DNA of 64,000 bases, from NCBI RefSeq assembly GCF_040396155.1, contig NZ_JBEBOY010000012.1, positions 1 through 64,000 on the forward strand, written 5' to 3'. Positions 1 through 9,436 of the stretch are shown here, piece after piece. The stretch is from Tissierella praeacuta_A (GTDB lineage: Bacteria; Bacillota; Clostridia; Tissierellales; Tissierellaceae). The notes under the pieces are model-generated. The model saw only the letters and a list, made by a program, of their open reading frames with translations, was not told the DNA's origin and did no database searches. Within the stretch, counting starts at the first letter, position 1; each line of letters starts with the position of its first letter. Made by a program: the position numbers and the translations under genes.

Positions 1-70
1 AATAATTGGTAAATTTATCTAATCTCAAATTTACTAGCACAACAGGTTAATTTATTTATGAAAGAACTTT

Positions 71-101
71 AGACTAGGATTAGTTTCCTAGTCTTTTTTT
101 A
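71..101 (+). terminator. Rho-independent terminator of the gene upstream of the window
   Basis: A perfect 9-bp stem (71-79 with 86-94, AGACTAGGA/TCCTAGTCT) with a 6-nt loop is followed by an uninterrupted T-run at 94-101. It separates an upstream plus-strand transcript, which is outside the window, from miaB. Confidence 0.8.
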
Positions 102-113
102 TTCTATAAGGTT

Positions 114-122
114 TGGTATAAT
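114..122 (+). promoter_or_regulatory. Putative miaB promoter (extended -10)
   Basis: TGGTATAAT fits an extended -10 element (TGnTATAAT) about 40 nt before the miaB start codon and just after the upstream terminator. No good -35 hexamer is visible 17 nt upstream, so the call rests on the extended -10 and on position. Confidence 0.45.
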
Positions 123-161
123 CTAATATAATGAGTTAGATAATTATTGAGGAGGAAAAAC

Positions 162-1595
162 ATGAACGAAAGAAAAAATGAAGATATAGATATTCTCCAA
201 GACAACTTAATGAAGCAAGAATATTTTATGGATAAAATAAGACAGTTAAATGACGAATACTTTGTAAAGACTGGGAAAAGAAAAACCTATCTCAAGAAAA
301 CCTATGGTTGTCAAATGAATGAACACGATTCTGAGAAAATATCTTGGATACTGGAAAATATGAACTATATTGAAACTGAAAATATAGAAGAGGCAGACTT
401 TATAATATATAATACTTGTTTAATTAGAGAGAATGCAGAGGTTAAAGTATATGGGCATCTTGGTTCTTTAAAGAAATTGAAACGACAAAACCCTAATTTA
501 ATGATTGCAATCTGTGGATGTATGATGCAGAAGGAAGATATTAGAAATGTTATATTATCTAAACACAAACATGTGGATATAATATTTGGAACACATAATA
601 TTCATAAACTACCTCAGTTGATTGATAATCATTTGCAAACTGGTGAGACTACTGTAGATGTATTTGAAGATATTAAGGAAATAGATGAAAATATAAATGC
701 TAATCGAAAATATTCCTATAAAGCTTTCGTTAATATCATATATGGATGTAATAATTTTTGTACCTATTGTGTAGTTCCGTATACTAGGGGAAGAGAAAAT
801 AGTAGGGAACCGGAGAATATAATTAATGAGATAAAAGAATTAGCTAAAAATGGATGTAAAGAAATCATGCTATTAGGTCAAAATGTAAATTCTTATGGGA
901 AAAATTTAAATAGAGATTATAGTTTTACTGATCTTTTGAAGGATATTAATAAGATAGATGGAATTGAAAGAATTAGGTTTATGACATCTCATCCTAAGGA
1001 TTTATCGGATGAGTTAATCAATTGTTATGCTACTTTAGATAAATTATGTGAACATTTACATTTACCTGTTCAGTCAGGTAGTGATAGAATGTTAAAAGAA
1101 ATGAATAGGCATTATACCAAAGAAGATTATTTAAAGATTATCACTAAATTAAAAAAGGCAGTACCAAATATATCAATTACAACTGATATTATAATAGGTT
1201 TTCCAGGAGAAACAGAAGAGGATTTCAATGACACATTAAAACTGGTTAAAGAAGTAAGGTTTGATTCAGCTTTTACTTTCCTATACTCTATGAGGGAAGG
1301 AACTAAAGCTGCAAGAATGGAAAACCAAATAGATGATAAAATAAAGCATAATAGATTTCAGAGATTAACAGACACATTAAATGATATCGGTTTAGAAATA
1401 AATCAAAGTTTGATAGGAGAAACATTTGAAGTATTAGTGGAAGAAGTAAGTAAAAACAACACGGAAGTTTTAACTGGAAGGACAAGAGCTAATAAACTTG
1501 TTCATTTTAAAGGTGGTAAACAACTTATAGGTTCCATGGTTAATGTGAAGATTGAAAATGTTAAAACTTTTACGCTAGAGGGCAACTTAGTTTAA
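162..1595 (+). CDS. miaB: tRNA-2-methylthio-N6-dimethylallyladenosine synthase MiaB
   Basis: Radical SAM methylthiotransferase that turns i6A37 of tRNA into ms2i6A37. It acts after MiaA, which is encoded four genes downstream. Numbering from ATG 162 (477 aa), the N-terminal UPF0004 domain has cluster cysteines C50 (KTYGCQMNEHDS), C86 (NTC) and C120 (CGC). The radical SAM motif is C196-x3-C200-x2-C203 (GCNNFCTYC), and a TRAM RNA-binding domain closes the protein. An upstream in-frame TTG at 147 lies inside the ribosome site GAGGAGG (149-155), so ATG 162 is the likely start. It is the first gene of a plus-strand tRNA-modification and mismatch-repair operon, with mutS beginning 28 nt after its stop. 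Length and all six cysteines are normal for MiaB. Confidence 0.97.
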   Translation: MNERKNEDIDILQDNLMKQEYFMDKIRQLNDEYFVKTGKRKTYLKKTYGCQMNEHDSEKISWILENMNYIETENIEEADFIIYNTCLIRENAEVKVYGHLGSLKKLKRQNPNLMIAICGCMMQKEDIRNVILSKHKHVDIIFGTHNIHKLPQLIDNHLQTGETTVDVFEDIKEIDENINANRKYSYKAFVNIIYGCNNFCTYCVVPYTRGRENSREPENIINEIKELAKNGCKEIMLLGQNVNSYGKNLNRDYSFTDLLKDINKIDGIERIRFMTSHPKDLSDELINCYATLDKLCEHLHLPVQSGSDRMLKEMNRHYTKEDYLKIITKLKKAVPNISITTDIIIGFPGETEEDFNDTLKLVKEVRFDSAFTFLYSMREGTKAARMENQIDDKIKHNRFQRLTDTLNDIGLEINQSLIGETFEVLVEEVSKNNTEVLTGRTRANKLVHFKGGKQLIGSMVNVKIENVKTFTLEGNLV

Positions 1596-1623
1596 TTTGT
1601 TCTTGCCCAAAGGAGGAAATATT

Positions 1624-4245
1624 TTGGAAAATTTAACACCAATGATGCAACAATATATGAGTATAAAAAAACAATATAAAGATTCCATACTTTTCTTTAG
1701 GTTAGGAGATTTCTACGAAATGTTTTTTGAAGATGCTTTAATTGCTTCAAGGGAATTAGAAATAACCTTAACTCAGAGAGATTGTGGAATGAATGAGAAA
1801 GCTCCAATGTGTGGAGTACCTCACCATGTATGTGACTCTTATATATCTAGATTAGTGGAAAAGGGATATAAGGTGGCTATATGTGATCAGATAGAGGATC
1901 CTGCATTGGCTAAGGGAATTGTAAAAAGGGATGTAATAAAGGTTGTTACTCCTGGTACTATAACAGATCAGGCTATTTTAGATGAGAAATCTAATAACTA
2001 TTTAGCATCTATTTATTTAGACAATACAGGAATTGGAATTTCATATGTGGATAACTCAACTGGAGAGATGTATACTACAGAATTTATAGGAGAATATGAG
2101 ACAATCAACTCTTTTATCATAGATGAGATTGGTAAGATACTTCCTTCAGAAATCATATGTAATGAAATGTTTAGCGAAAATACAAAGATTCTAAGAGTTT
2201 TAAAAAATACTATTAATCCCTATATTAATATTTATAATAATGCAGAAGCAGAAGAAAAAGATTGGTCGGCTGTAATTTTAAAACATTTTAATATATCATC
2301 TTTAGAAGAATTGGGATTAAATAAAAAAATATATTCTGTTATTGCAACTGGTAAATTAATAGAGTATTTATATATTACACAAAAATCTTCTTTAGAGCAT
2401 ATTAATAATTTGTCCTATTATAAGCCTAATAATTATATGATATTAGATATAAACACTAGAGCTAACCTTGAAATACATGAAACTATTATAAAAAAAGATA
2501 GAAAGGGAGCATTAATCGGATTATTAGATAAAACATCTACCTCAATGGGTGGTCGACTTCTAAAAAAATGGTTAGAGCAACCTTTAATTAATATACTGGA
2601 TATAGAAAGACGAAATAGTGTAGTAGAATATTTTTTAAATAATATTTTAATTATGGATGAGAGTAAATCTCTTTTAAAGCAAATATATGATATTGAAAGG
2701 CTTACTAGTAAAATATCCAATGGGAATTGTAATGCGAGAGATTTGATTTCTTTAAAATCTTCTATTTCTGTATTACCAGATTTAAAGGTTGTATTACAAA
2801 GTTCTGATAACAGTGAATTGAATAATATGAGTATTAATCTCGATACATTAGAGGATGTTTATTTATTACTAGATAAAAGTATTAATGAGAATCCTCCCAT
2901 CTCTTTAAAGGATGGAGGGCTAATAAAAGAAGGCTATGATGTGGAATTAGATGAAGTTAAAGAAGCGTGCTTAAGAGGAAAAGAGTGGCTGGCAGACTTA
3001 GAATCTAAAGAAAGAGAAAAAACTGGTATTAAGAATCTAAAAATTGGATTTAATAAGATTTATGGATATTATTTTGAAGTTACTAAGTCTAATATTTCTT
3101 TAGTTCCTAATTATTTTATTAGAAAACAAACATTGACTAATTCAGAGAGATATTATACTGAAGAATTGAAGAATATGGAAGATAAAATACTAGGCGCAGA
3201 GGTTAAATCTTTAGATTTAGAATATCAAATTTTTACTAATATTAGAAATCAAATTAAAAAAAATATTGTAAGAATTCAAAACGCAAGTAGAATAATATCT
3301 CAGGTTGATGTATTAAATGCATTTGCACAAGTAGCATATAGATTTAATTTCGTTAAACCAAGTCTTAATAAAAAAGGAATAGTTAATATTGTGGATGGAA
3401 GACATCCTGTAGTAGAAAACAATATTGAAAATAACTTATTCGTACCAAATGATACTTATTTAGATACAAATAATAATATGGTTCAAATAATTACAGGACC
3501 AAATATGGCTGGTAAATCAACTTATATGCGACAAGTAGCTATCATTACACTTTTAGCACATATAGGATCTTTTGTACCAGCAGGTAGCGCAGATATATCC
3601 ATAGTAGATAGGATTTTTACTAGAATTGGTGCTGCAGATAATCTATCCCAAGGGGAGAGTACCTTTATGGTTGAGATGAATGAAGTATCTAATATTATAA
3701 AGTCTGCCACTAAGAATAGTTTAATTATTTTAGATGAGGTAGGTAGAGGTACGAGCACTTATGATGGTTTAAGTATAGCATGGGCCATAGTAGAGCATAT
3801 TACAAATGTTATAAAGGCAAAGACCTTATTTGCAACTCACTACCATGAACTAACTCAGCTTCAAGAAAAGAATAAGGGCATAAAGAATTTAACAATAGTT
3901 GCAGAAGAAAAAGGAGACGAAATCGTATTTTTAAGAAAAATAGTTGAGGGAAGCACAAATAAAAGCTACGGAATAGAAGTTGCTAAATTAGCTGGCATAG
4001 ATAAAAGTATCATTAATAGGGCTAATGAGATATTATCATTAATTGAAGGTAATCATCAGATAAATATTAATAATATACCAACAGAAGAACCAAAACAGTT
4101 AAATTTAATAGATTATAAAAAAGATTACTACCTTGATAAGGTTCTAAATCTAGATATAAATAGTATGACGCCTATAGAAGCCTTAAATATCCTTTATAGT
4201 TTAAAGGAGGATGCTAAGAATCTAAGGAGAGATAATAATGGGTAA
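1624..4245 (+). CDS. mutS: DNA mismatch repair protein MutS
   Basis: Mismatch-sensor ATPase that starts methyl-independent mismatch repair together with MutL. The start is taken as TTG 1624, seven nt after AAAGGAGG; a further upstream in-frame TTG at 1597 precedes that ribosome site. This gives 873 aa. The mismatch-wedging Phe-x-Glu is F30-Y31-E32 in GDFYEMF. The connector, lever and clamp domains follow. The C-terminal ABC ATPase has Walker A GPNMAGKS at 625-632, Walker B LIILDE ending near residue 705, and the ATHYHEL switch. All catalytic residues are present and the length is usual. Its 3' end overlaps mutL by 8 nt, so the two subunits are translationally coupled. Confidence 0.97.
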   Translation: MENLTPMMQQYMSIKKQYKDSILFFRLGDFYEMFFEDALIASRELEITLTQRDCGMNEKAPMCGVPHHVCDSYISRLVEKGYKVAICDQIEDPALAKGIVKRDVIKVVTPGTITDQAILDEKSNNYLASIYLDNTGIGISYVDNSTGEMYTTEFIGEYETINSFIIDEIGKILPSEIICNEMFSENTKILRVLKNTINPYINIYNNAEAEEKDWSAVILKHFNISSLEELGLNKKIYSVIATGKLIEYLYITQKSSLEHINNLSYYKPNNYMILDINTRANLEIHETIIKKDRKGALIGLLDKTSTSMGGRLLKKWLEQPLINILDIERRNSVVEYFLNNILIMDESKSLLKQIYDIERLTSKISNGNCNARDLISLKSSISVLPDLKVVLQSSDNSELNNMSINLDTLEDVYLLLDKSINENPPISLKDGGLIKEGYDVELDEVKEACLRGKEWLADLESKEREKTGIKNLKIGFNKIYGYYFEVTKSNISLVPNYFIRKQTLTNSERYYTEELKNMEDKILGAEVKSLDLEYQIFTNIRNQIKKNIVRIQNASRIISQVDVLNAFAQVAYRFNFVKPSLNKKGIVNIVDGRHPVVENNIENNLFVPNDTYLDTNNNMVQIITGPNMAGKSTYMRQVAIITLLAHIGSFVPAGSADISIVDRIFTRIGAADNLSQGESTFMVEMNEVSNIIKSATKNSLIILDEVGRGTSTYDGLSIAWAIVEHITNVIKAKTLFATHYHELTQLQEKNKGIKNLTIVAEEKGDEIVFLRKIVEGSTNKSYGIEVAKLAGIDKSIINRANEILSLIEGNHQININNIPTEEPKQLNLIDYKKDYYLDKVLNLDINSMTPIEALNILYSLKEDAKNLRRDNNG

Positions 4246-6088
4246 AATAAAACTATTAGATAATATTACTATACAAAAAATTGCTGCTGGTGAGGTCATT
4301 GAAAGACCTTCATCTATAGTGAAAGAGTTAATTGAAAATTCTTTAGATGCTAATTCGAATAATATAACTATTGAAATTAGAGATGGTGGTAAATCTTACA
4401 TTCGAGTTACAGATGACGGAGATGGAATTGAAGATGATGATTTAAATCTAGCTTTTAGAAGACATTCAACATCAAAATTATCATCTATTGAAGATTTGTA
4501 TAAAATAAGATCTTTAGGGTTTAGAGGAGAGGCTTTAGCAAGTATATCCCATGTCTCTAAGGTAGAGGTAATGACTAAAACTAAAAATGCAATAGGAGGC
4601 ACTCATGCCGTGGTAGAAGAAGGAAAAATTGTTTCTAAAGAAGTTGTAGGATGTCCAAAGGGAACTACTCTTATTGTAAAAGATTTATTTTATAATTTGC
4701 CAGTGAGAAAAGAATTTTTGAAATCGAATTTAATTGAATCCAATCAAATTTCTGATATAGTATATAAAGTGGCTCTTGGAAATTTAAACACTTCGTTTAA
4801 ATTTATACGAGATGATAAAGTTGTTTTAAAAACTCCTCAAAATAAAAATATGGAGGCACATATATATAGTATTTTAGGAAAAGAATTTTCAAATAATTTA
4901 ATTGAGATTAATTTTGAAGAATCTGGAATCCATATTCATGGGTATATATCTAATAATAATCTATATAGAGGTAATAGAAATCATCAGTATATATATATTA
5001 ATGGAAGATATATATATAATATTAATATATCTAATGCTATCGAGAATCGTTATAAATCAATTATTCCACTAAATAGATTTCCATGCTTTATTCTTTTTAT
5101 AGAATTGGATCCTAGTAGTATAGATGTAAATATACATCCTACAAAGCAGGAAATCAAATTTTCTAATCAATCTCAGATATTTTCGGTAATAGATAAAGCT
5201 ATAAACAATGCACTATATCCTTCTTTATCAGTACCTAAAGTAAAGTTTAAAGAAAATGAGGTGATTAAGGAAGAAAATACTCCATTATTGTTTATGCAAA
5301 AGAATACGGATATAAATATGGATGTACAGGATGATATTATAGTTAAGGACTTTACTAATAAAACAATATTCGCAGAAGAAAGCCTATCTAATAGTGAACT
5401 CAGTATAATTGCAGAAAGTGAATCTATAATTAGTGAAAATACTAATAACGAATATAGGGTTTACAATGAGATAAATGTTGATGATTCATCTGAAAATATT
5501 AAAAATATTCTTTCAAATATTGAACCAATAGGGATAGTATTTAATACTTATATACTTGCTGAGGATAAAGTAAATGATAGTTTATATTTTATTGATCAGC
5601 ATGCTGCTCACGAAAGAGTCATGTATGAAAAATATTTAGAGGAATATAAGAATGAAAGTATAACTGCTCAACAGCTTTTGGTTCCTGAGATTGCTGAATT
5701 AACAAATTCAGAGATGAACAATTTTTTAGAAAATGCATCAATTTTTAAAAAGTTAGGGTTCGATGTTGAGGAGTTTGGAAATAATAGTGTGGTTATAAGA
5801 TCTGTTCCTTTGATTTTTGGTACACCTAAGATTAAAGGATTGTTCTATGATTTATTAGATAATATTAATAATATTAAAAGCAACTATGATACTAAATTAG
5901 ATAAAATTATGAAGATAGCTTGCACAAAGGCTGTTAAAAGTGGGGATCATATGAGTAAGATTGAGATACTTAGCTTATTTGAACAATTGAAAAAATGTAA
6001 TAATCCCCATAGCTGTCCCCATGGCAGACCAACTGTTTTAAAAATGAGCAAAACAGATATAGAAAAGGCATTTTTAAGGATTATGTAG
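4238..6088 (+). CDS. mutL: DNA mismatch repair protein MutL (endonuclease type)
   Basis: Matchmaker ATPase of mismatch repair. The N-terminal GHKL fold shows AAGEVIERP, the Asn-box stretch KELIENSLDA, DDGDGI and GFRGEALASI. The C-terminal domain carries the nicking-endonuclease motif DQHAAHERVMYE (about residues 453-464) and the later zinc-site pieces ACTKAVKSGDHMS and CPHGRPT. It therefore belongs to the latent-endonuclease class found in bacteria without MutH. The 616-aa product has a poorly conserved, Asn/Glu-rich linker near residues 345-430. The start ATG lies inside the mutS 3' end, and miaA follows after 12 nt. Confidence 0.97.
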   Translation: MGKIKLLDNITIQKIAAGEVIERPSSIVKELIENSLDANSNNITIEIRDGGKSYIRVTDDGDGIEDDDLNLAFRRHSTSKLSSIEDLYKIRSLGFRGEALASISHVSKVEVMTKTKNAIGGTHAVVEEGKIVSKEVVGCPKGTTLIVKDLFYNLPVRKEFLKSNLIESNQISDIVYKVALGNLNTSFKFIRDDKVVLKTPQNKNMEAHIYSILGKEFSNNLIEINFEESGIHIHGYISNNNLYRGNRNHQYIYINGRYIYNINISNAIENRYKSIIPLNRFPCFILFIELDPSSIDVNIHPTKQEIKFSNQSQIFSVIDKAINNALYPSLSVPKVKFKENEVIKEENTPLLFMQKNTDINMDVQDDIIVKDFTNKTIFAEESLSNSELSIIAESESIISENTNNEYRVYNEINVDDSSENIKNILSNIEPIGIVFNTYILAEDKVNDSLYFIDQHAAHERVMYEKYLEEYKNESITAQQLLVPEIAELTNSEMNNFLENASIFKKLGFDVEEFGNNSVVIRSVPLIFGTPKIKGLFYDLLDNINNIKSNYDTKLDKIMKIACTKAVKSGDHMSKIEILSLFEQLKKCNNPHSCPHGRPTVLKMSKTDIEKAFLRIM

Positions 6089-6100
6089 AAGGATGATATA

Positions 6101-7063
6101 ATGAAAAGTAAAAATAATTTATTTATTTTAATAGGACCTACAGCTATAGGCAAAACAGCATTATCTATTGAGTTAGCTAAAAAATTGAATGGAGAAATTA
6201 TTTCGGCTGATTCTATGCAAATATATAAACATATGGATATAGGCTCGGCCAAAATTACTAAAGCAGAAATGGAAGATATTCCTCATTATTTAATAGATAT
6301 AATTTCTCCAGATGAAGATTTTACTGTAGCCGATTTTAAGGGTAATGCTATTAAATTAATTAAGGATATTAATAATAAGGGAAAATTGCCTATTGTTGCT
6401 GGTGGAACTGGATTATATATTAATTCTTTAGTATATAATCTGAATTTTACTCAGGTGGCGCCAAATGATGAAGTTAGAGCTAAACTTGAATATTTAGCTG
6501 ATGAATATGGAAATGAATATTTGCATGAAGAATTACAGAAAATAGATATAGAAAGTGCTAAAAGAATAAGTGTTAATGATAAGAAAAGAATAATTAGGGC
6601 AATAGAAATATTTAAACTAACAGGCAAACCAATGTCTGAGCATAATAAGAATTTTAGAAAGCCTGTAGAAGATTATAATTTGGTAATGATTGGGTTAAAT
6701 ATGGATAGGAAGAAATTATATAATCGAATAAACCTTAGAGTAGATATAATGCTTGAAGAGGGACTTATAGATGAAGTAAAGAAGCTCTTAAAAATGGGAT
6801 ATAGTAAGAATCTTATATCTATGCAGGGTATTGGTTATAAAGAGATTATAATGTATTTAGAAGGGGATATTTCACTAAATAGGTCCATAGAGTTAATTAA
6901 ACAGGGTACAAGAAACTATGCGAAAAGACAACTAACATGGTTTAGAAGGGATAATAGAATTAAATGGGTAAATGTAGATGAGTTTTCTAATCTTAATGAT
7001 TTAAGTCAATATATAATTGACTATTCTAAAGATAAGATTATAATTAATATAAGGGAGGAATAA
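6101..7063 (+). CDS. miaA: tRNA dimethylallyltransferase MiaA
   Basis: Transfers the dimethylallyl group of DMAPP to N6 of A37 in tRNAs that read codons starting with U. The product is the substrate of MiaB, encoded at the head of the same operon. The P-loop GPTAIGKT spans residues 12-19. DSMQIYKHMDIGSAK follows at about 36-50, then GGTGLYI near residue 101, and the family motif MQGIGYKE near residue 243. At 320 aa the length is normal. GAAGGATG lies a few nt before ATG 6101. hfq starts 3 nt after the stop, the miaA-hfq arrangement common to many bacteria. Confidence 0.97.
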   Translation: MKSKNNLFILIGPTAIGKTALSIELAKKLNGEIISADSMQIYKHMDIGSAKITKAEMEDIPHYLIDIISPDEDFTVADFKGNAIKLIKDINNKGKLPIVAGGTGLYINSLVYNLNFTQVAPNDEVRAKLEYLADEYGNEYLHEELQKIDIESAKRISVNDKKRIIRAIEIFKLTGKPMSEHNKNFRKPVEDYNLVMIGLNMDRKKLYNRINLRVDIMLEEGLIDEVKKLLKMGYSKNLISMQGIGYKEIIMYLEGDISLNRSIELIKQGTRNYAKRQLTWFRRDNRIKWVNVDEFSNLNDLSQYIIDYSKDKIIINIREE

Positions 7064-7065
7064 GT

Positions 7066-7287
7066 ATGAAACAGAATATAAGTCTACAAGATGTTTTCTT
7101 AAACAGAGCTCGTAAAGATGGAATCGGAATAACAATATTTTTAGTTAATGGTTATCAAATAAGAGGGCAAGTAAAAGGGTTTGATAACTATACTATAGTT
7201 CTAGAAAGCGAAGAAAAGCAGCAATTAATATATAAACATGCTATTTCTACAATAATACCTACGAAACAGATAGACTTAGATAACTAA
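7066..7287 (+). CDS. hfq: RNA-binding protein Hfq
   Basis: Small Sm-like protein of 73 aa that forms hexameric rings and binds small RNAs and A-rich mRNA segments. The Sm1 part (QDVFLNRARKDGIGITIFLVNG) and the Sm2 signature IYKHAIST, with the usual YKHA core, are both present. There is no extended C-terminal tail, as usual in Firmicutes. It starts 3 nt after the miaA stop behind AGGGAGGAA and ends just before a strong terminator, so it is the last gene of the miaB-hfq unit. Confidence 0.96.
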   Translation: MKQNISLQDVFLNRARKDGIGITIFLVNGYQIRGQVKGFDNYTIVLESEEKQQLIYKHAISTIIPTKQIDLDN

Positions 7288-7310
7288 TTATTTAATAGTT
7301 TAGTTTTGCA

Positions 7311-7347
7311 AAAGGTCTCTGAAATTATCAGAGGCTTTTGTATTTTA
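7311..7347 (+). terminator. Terminator of the miaB-mutSL-miaA-hfq operon
   Basis: A stem of about 12 pairs joins 7311-7322 and 7328-7339, with two G-U wobbles and an AATTA loop. A T-rich tail follows. It sits 24 nt after the hfq stop and ends the operon before the YnbB-like gene. Confidence 0.8.
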
Positions 7348-7369
7348 AAATTAAGGAAAGGTGAATTGA

Positions 7370-8671
7370 ATGAACGGATTAACCATAAAAAGATTATGTG
7401 AACAATTCGACATAGATAAAGAAGTTGTTGAATTTGTTAATAAAAAAGAAAACTTAATTCTAGATAAATTTAATAGAATTAATGAAATTAAAGAATACAA
7501 TCAATATAAAGTTATAAATGCAATGCAGGAATGTAAATTGGCTTCTACAGATTTTAATTGGACAACAGGGTATGGATATGGAGATATAGGAAGAGATAAA
7601 GTAGAACGAATATATGCCCATGTATTTAATACAGAGGACGCCCTTGTTAGACCTGCTATTGCTTCAGGAACCCATGCTATTACATTAACTCTATCTGGTA
7701 TTTTGAAGCCTGGAGATGAACTTGTAGCCATAACAGGAGCACCTTATGATACTCTTCAGAAAGTAATAGGCGTCAAAGGCAATATGTCTGGAACTCTTAT
7801 GGACTATGGAGTTATATATAAGGAAATTCCTTTAAGAGAAAATATTATCAATGTTGAAGAAGTGATAAAAAATATATCTAAAGATACTAAAATTCTTATG
7901 ATTCAAAGATCTACTGGATATAGTGATAGAAGGGCATTAACAATCGATGAAATCGAAACTGCAATTAAATCCATTAGGAAATATAATAAAGATGTAATCA
8001 TTATGGTTGATAATTGTTATGGAGAATTCCTTGAGTTTAGAGAGCCTACTGATGTAGGGGCTGATATTATGGCTGGATCATTAATAAAAAATCCAGGAGG
8101 AGGAATTGCTTTATCAGGAGGGTATGTTGTAGGTAAATCTATTTTGGTAGAACAGATTGCCAATAGATTAACTGCACCAGGATTGGGAAAAGAATGCGGA
8201 CTTACTTTTGGAACAACTAGATCTACTTTACAAGGACTCTTTTTAGCACCCCATATAGTATCTGAGGCAGTTAAGGGAGCGTTGTTAGTAGCAATTGTAT
8301 ATAAAGAACTGGGATTTAATGTGGTTCCTAAGGTTGATGATTTAAGATCTGATATAATTCAAGGAGTACAGTTAAATAATCCTGAAAGAGTTGTTGAATT
8401 CTGTAGGGGAATTCAGGCAGCCTCTGTAGTAGATTCATATGTAGTCCCTGAGGCTTGGGATATGCCGGGATATGAGGATAAAGTTATTATGGCAGCAGGT
8501 GGCTTTATTGAAGGCTCATCTATTGAGCTTAGTGCAGATGGACCAATAAGGGAGCCTTATTTTGCATATTATCAAGGTGGACTAACTTATGAACATTGTA
8601 AGTTAGGTGTAATGAAATCCTTAAATAATTTATATAGGAAAAATCTAATTGATGGAATCAAGGTATTATAA
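7370..8671 (+). CDS. PLP-dependent enzyme of the methionine gamma-lyase/'aluminum resistance' family (YnbB-like)
   Basis: 433-aa fold-type I PLP enzyme of the family annotated as 'methionine gamma-lyase family' or 'aluminum resistance protein' (B. subtilis YnbB, also located near hfq). The likely Schiff-base lysine is K240 in GSLIKNPGGG. Other family stretches are TGYGYGDIGRD, RPAIASGTHAI and VDNCYGEF. The in vivo substrate is not established for this family, so the lyase name is only a family label. AAAGGTGA precedes ATG 7370. It follows the hfq terminator and is the last plus-strand gene before the strand-convergent zone. Confidence 0.85.
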   Translation: MNGLTIKRLCEQFDIDKEVVEFVNKKENLILDKFNRINEIKEYNQYKVINAMQECKLASTDFNWTTGYGYGDIGRDKVERIYAHVFNTEDALVRPAIASGTHAITLTLSGILKPGDELVAITGAPYDTLQKVIGVKGNMSGTLMDYGVIYKEIPLRENIINVEEVIKNISKDTKILMIQRSTGYSDRRALTIDEIETAIKSIRKYNKDVIIMVDNCYGEFLEFREPTDVGADIMAGSLIKNPGGGIALSGGYVVGKSILVEQIANRLTAPGLGKECGLTFGTTRSTLQGLFLAPHIVSEAVKGALLVAIVYKELGFNVVPKVDDLRSDIIQGVQLNNPERVVEFCRGIQAASVVDSYVVPEAWDMPGYEDKVIMAAGGFIEGSSIELSADGPIREPYFAYYQGGLTYEHCKLGVMKSLNNLYRKNLIDGIKVL

Positions 8672-8796
8672 TAATTATTATATTTGGCAGTAATCATTGA
8701 GATATGATGAATTAATTATATTAATTGGTAACTAAGTGTATAAAACTTTCCTAAAAAATAAATGGAAGAAATATTTAACTTGAAGTATAAATCGGA

Positions 8797-8831
8797 AAAA
8801 AGTTTACGTAACTATATTACGTAAACTTTTT
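8797..8831. repeat. Palindromic hairpin repeat, copy 1 of 4 (terminator-like, dif-like arms)
   Basis: Perfect 15-bp inverted repeat: arms 8797-8811 and 8817-8831 around the 5-nt centre CTATA. The core half-site is TTACGTAAACT. With A5 and T5 flanks it could terminate transcription in either direction, including from the gene ending at 8671. Three related copies are at 12250, 12755 and 12808. Confidence 0.8.
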
Positions 8832-8907
8832 CATTGTAAGACTAGATTTGATGAAAAGTTGTTAATTTTAATTTAGGTTATAATACTCTAGAATAGGATG
8901 TACTATA

Positions 8908-9135
8908 GCTATAAGAGAAAAAAGACTAACTGGATATTTAATTAAGGATTATGATATTTCGTATAAATTAAATAAAGTTGGGTGAATTTTATATGCGAAG
9001 TAGATGATTAGATGATAAGTATACAATTTATAATTAACTTACTGAGAAGGAATAGATAAAGAAGGTAATGAAATAAATATTCTGGATATTTTAGATTCAG
9101 ATGTTGAGAAAATGGTTCAAGATATAATAATATAG
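8908..9135 (+). pseudogene. Decayed fragment resembling sporulation sigma factor SigK/SigE
   Basis: Frame 9046-9135 reads EGIDKEGNEINILDILDSD and continues to a stop at 9133. This closely resembles the conserved 'DKEGNEISLIDIL' stretch between regions 2 and 3 of SigK/SigE. An upstream piece at 8908-8985 reads REKRLTGYLIKDYDIS, reminiscent of region 2.1, in another frame and followed by a stop. There is no start, no continuous frame and no recognisable region 4, so this is a relic at most. The assignment rests on recalled family consensus. Confidence 0.45.
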
Positions 9136-9390
9136 TAAGATATATATTAATAGATGTTTTATAAGCTATAGTGTATAGAGGGTAATCTTATATTCTTTGG
9201 TATTTGAATAAGTCTTGATTATTATGATAGGAAATAGGAAAGTTAATTACTAACTGGTTTTAATAAAGGTACGAAAAGTTTTTTAAATAAACGTTAGGAC
9301 TTGGAATGTTGAGCTGTAATTTGTTAAAGCATTATATAGATTTAGTGAATTTTATTTAATGAGGTATTCATGAAATAGGTTTAATTCGCA

Positions 9391-9426
9391 AAGGAGTAAT
9401 ATATTATACAACAATATATTACTCCT
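9391..9426. terminator. Hairpin at the 3' side of lexA
   Basis: Perfect 15-bp inverted repeat (9391-9405 with 9413-9426/7, AAGGAGTAATATATT) with a 7-nt loop, 10 nt beyond the lexA stop. The T-rich flank lies on the plus-strand side, so it is a good lexA 3'-end structure but not a textbook minus-strand terminator. Confidence 0.55.
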
Positions 9427-9436
9427 TCTATTATTT

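Larger units (their letters stand above)
8672..9436. other. 765-bp non-coding stretch with one perfect hairpin and decayed gene pieces
   Basis: No intact reading frame is supported here. The stretch holds the perfect palindrome at 8797-8831, readable fragments resembling a sporulation sigma factor at 8908-9135, and a hairpin at 9391-9426 beside lexA. The remainder is AT-rich sequence with frequent stops in all frames and looks like eroded coding sequence. Confidence 0.7.
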
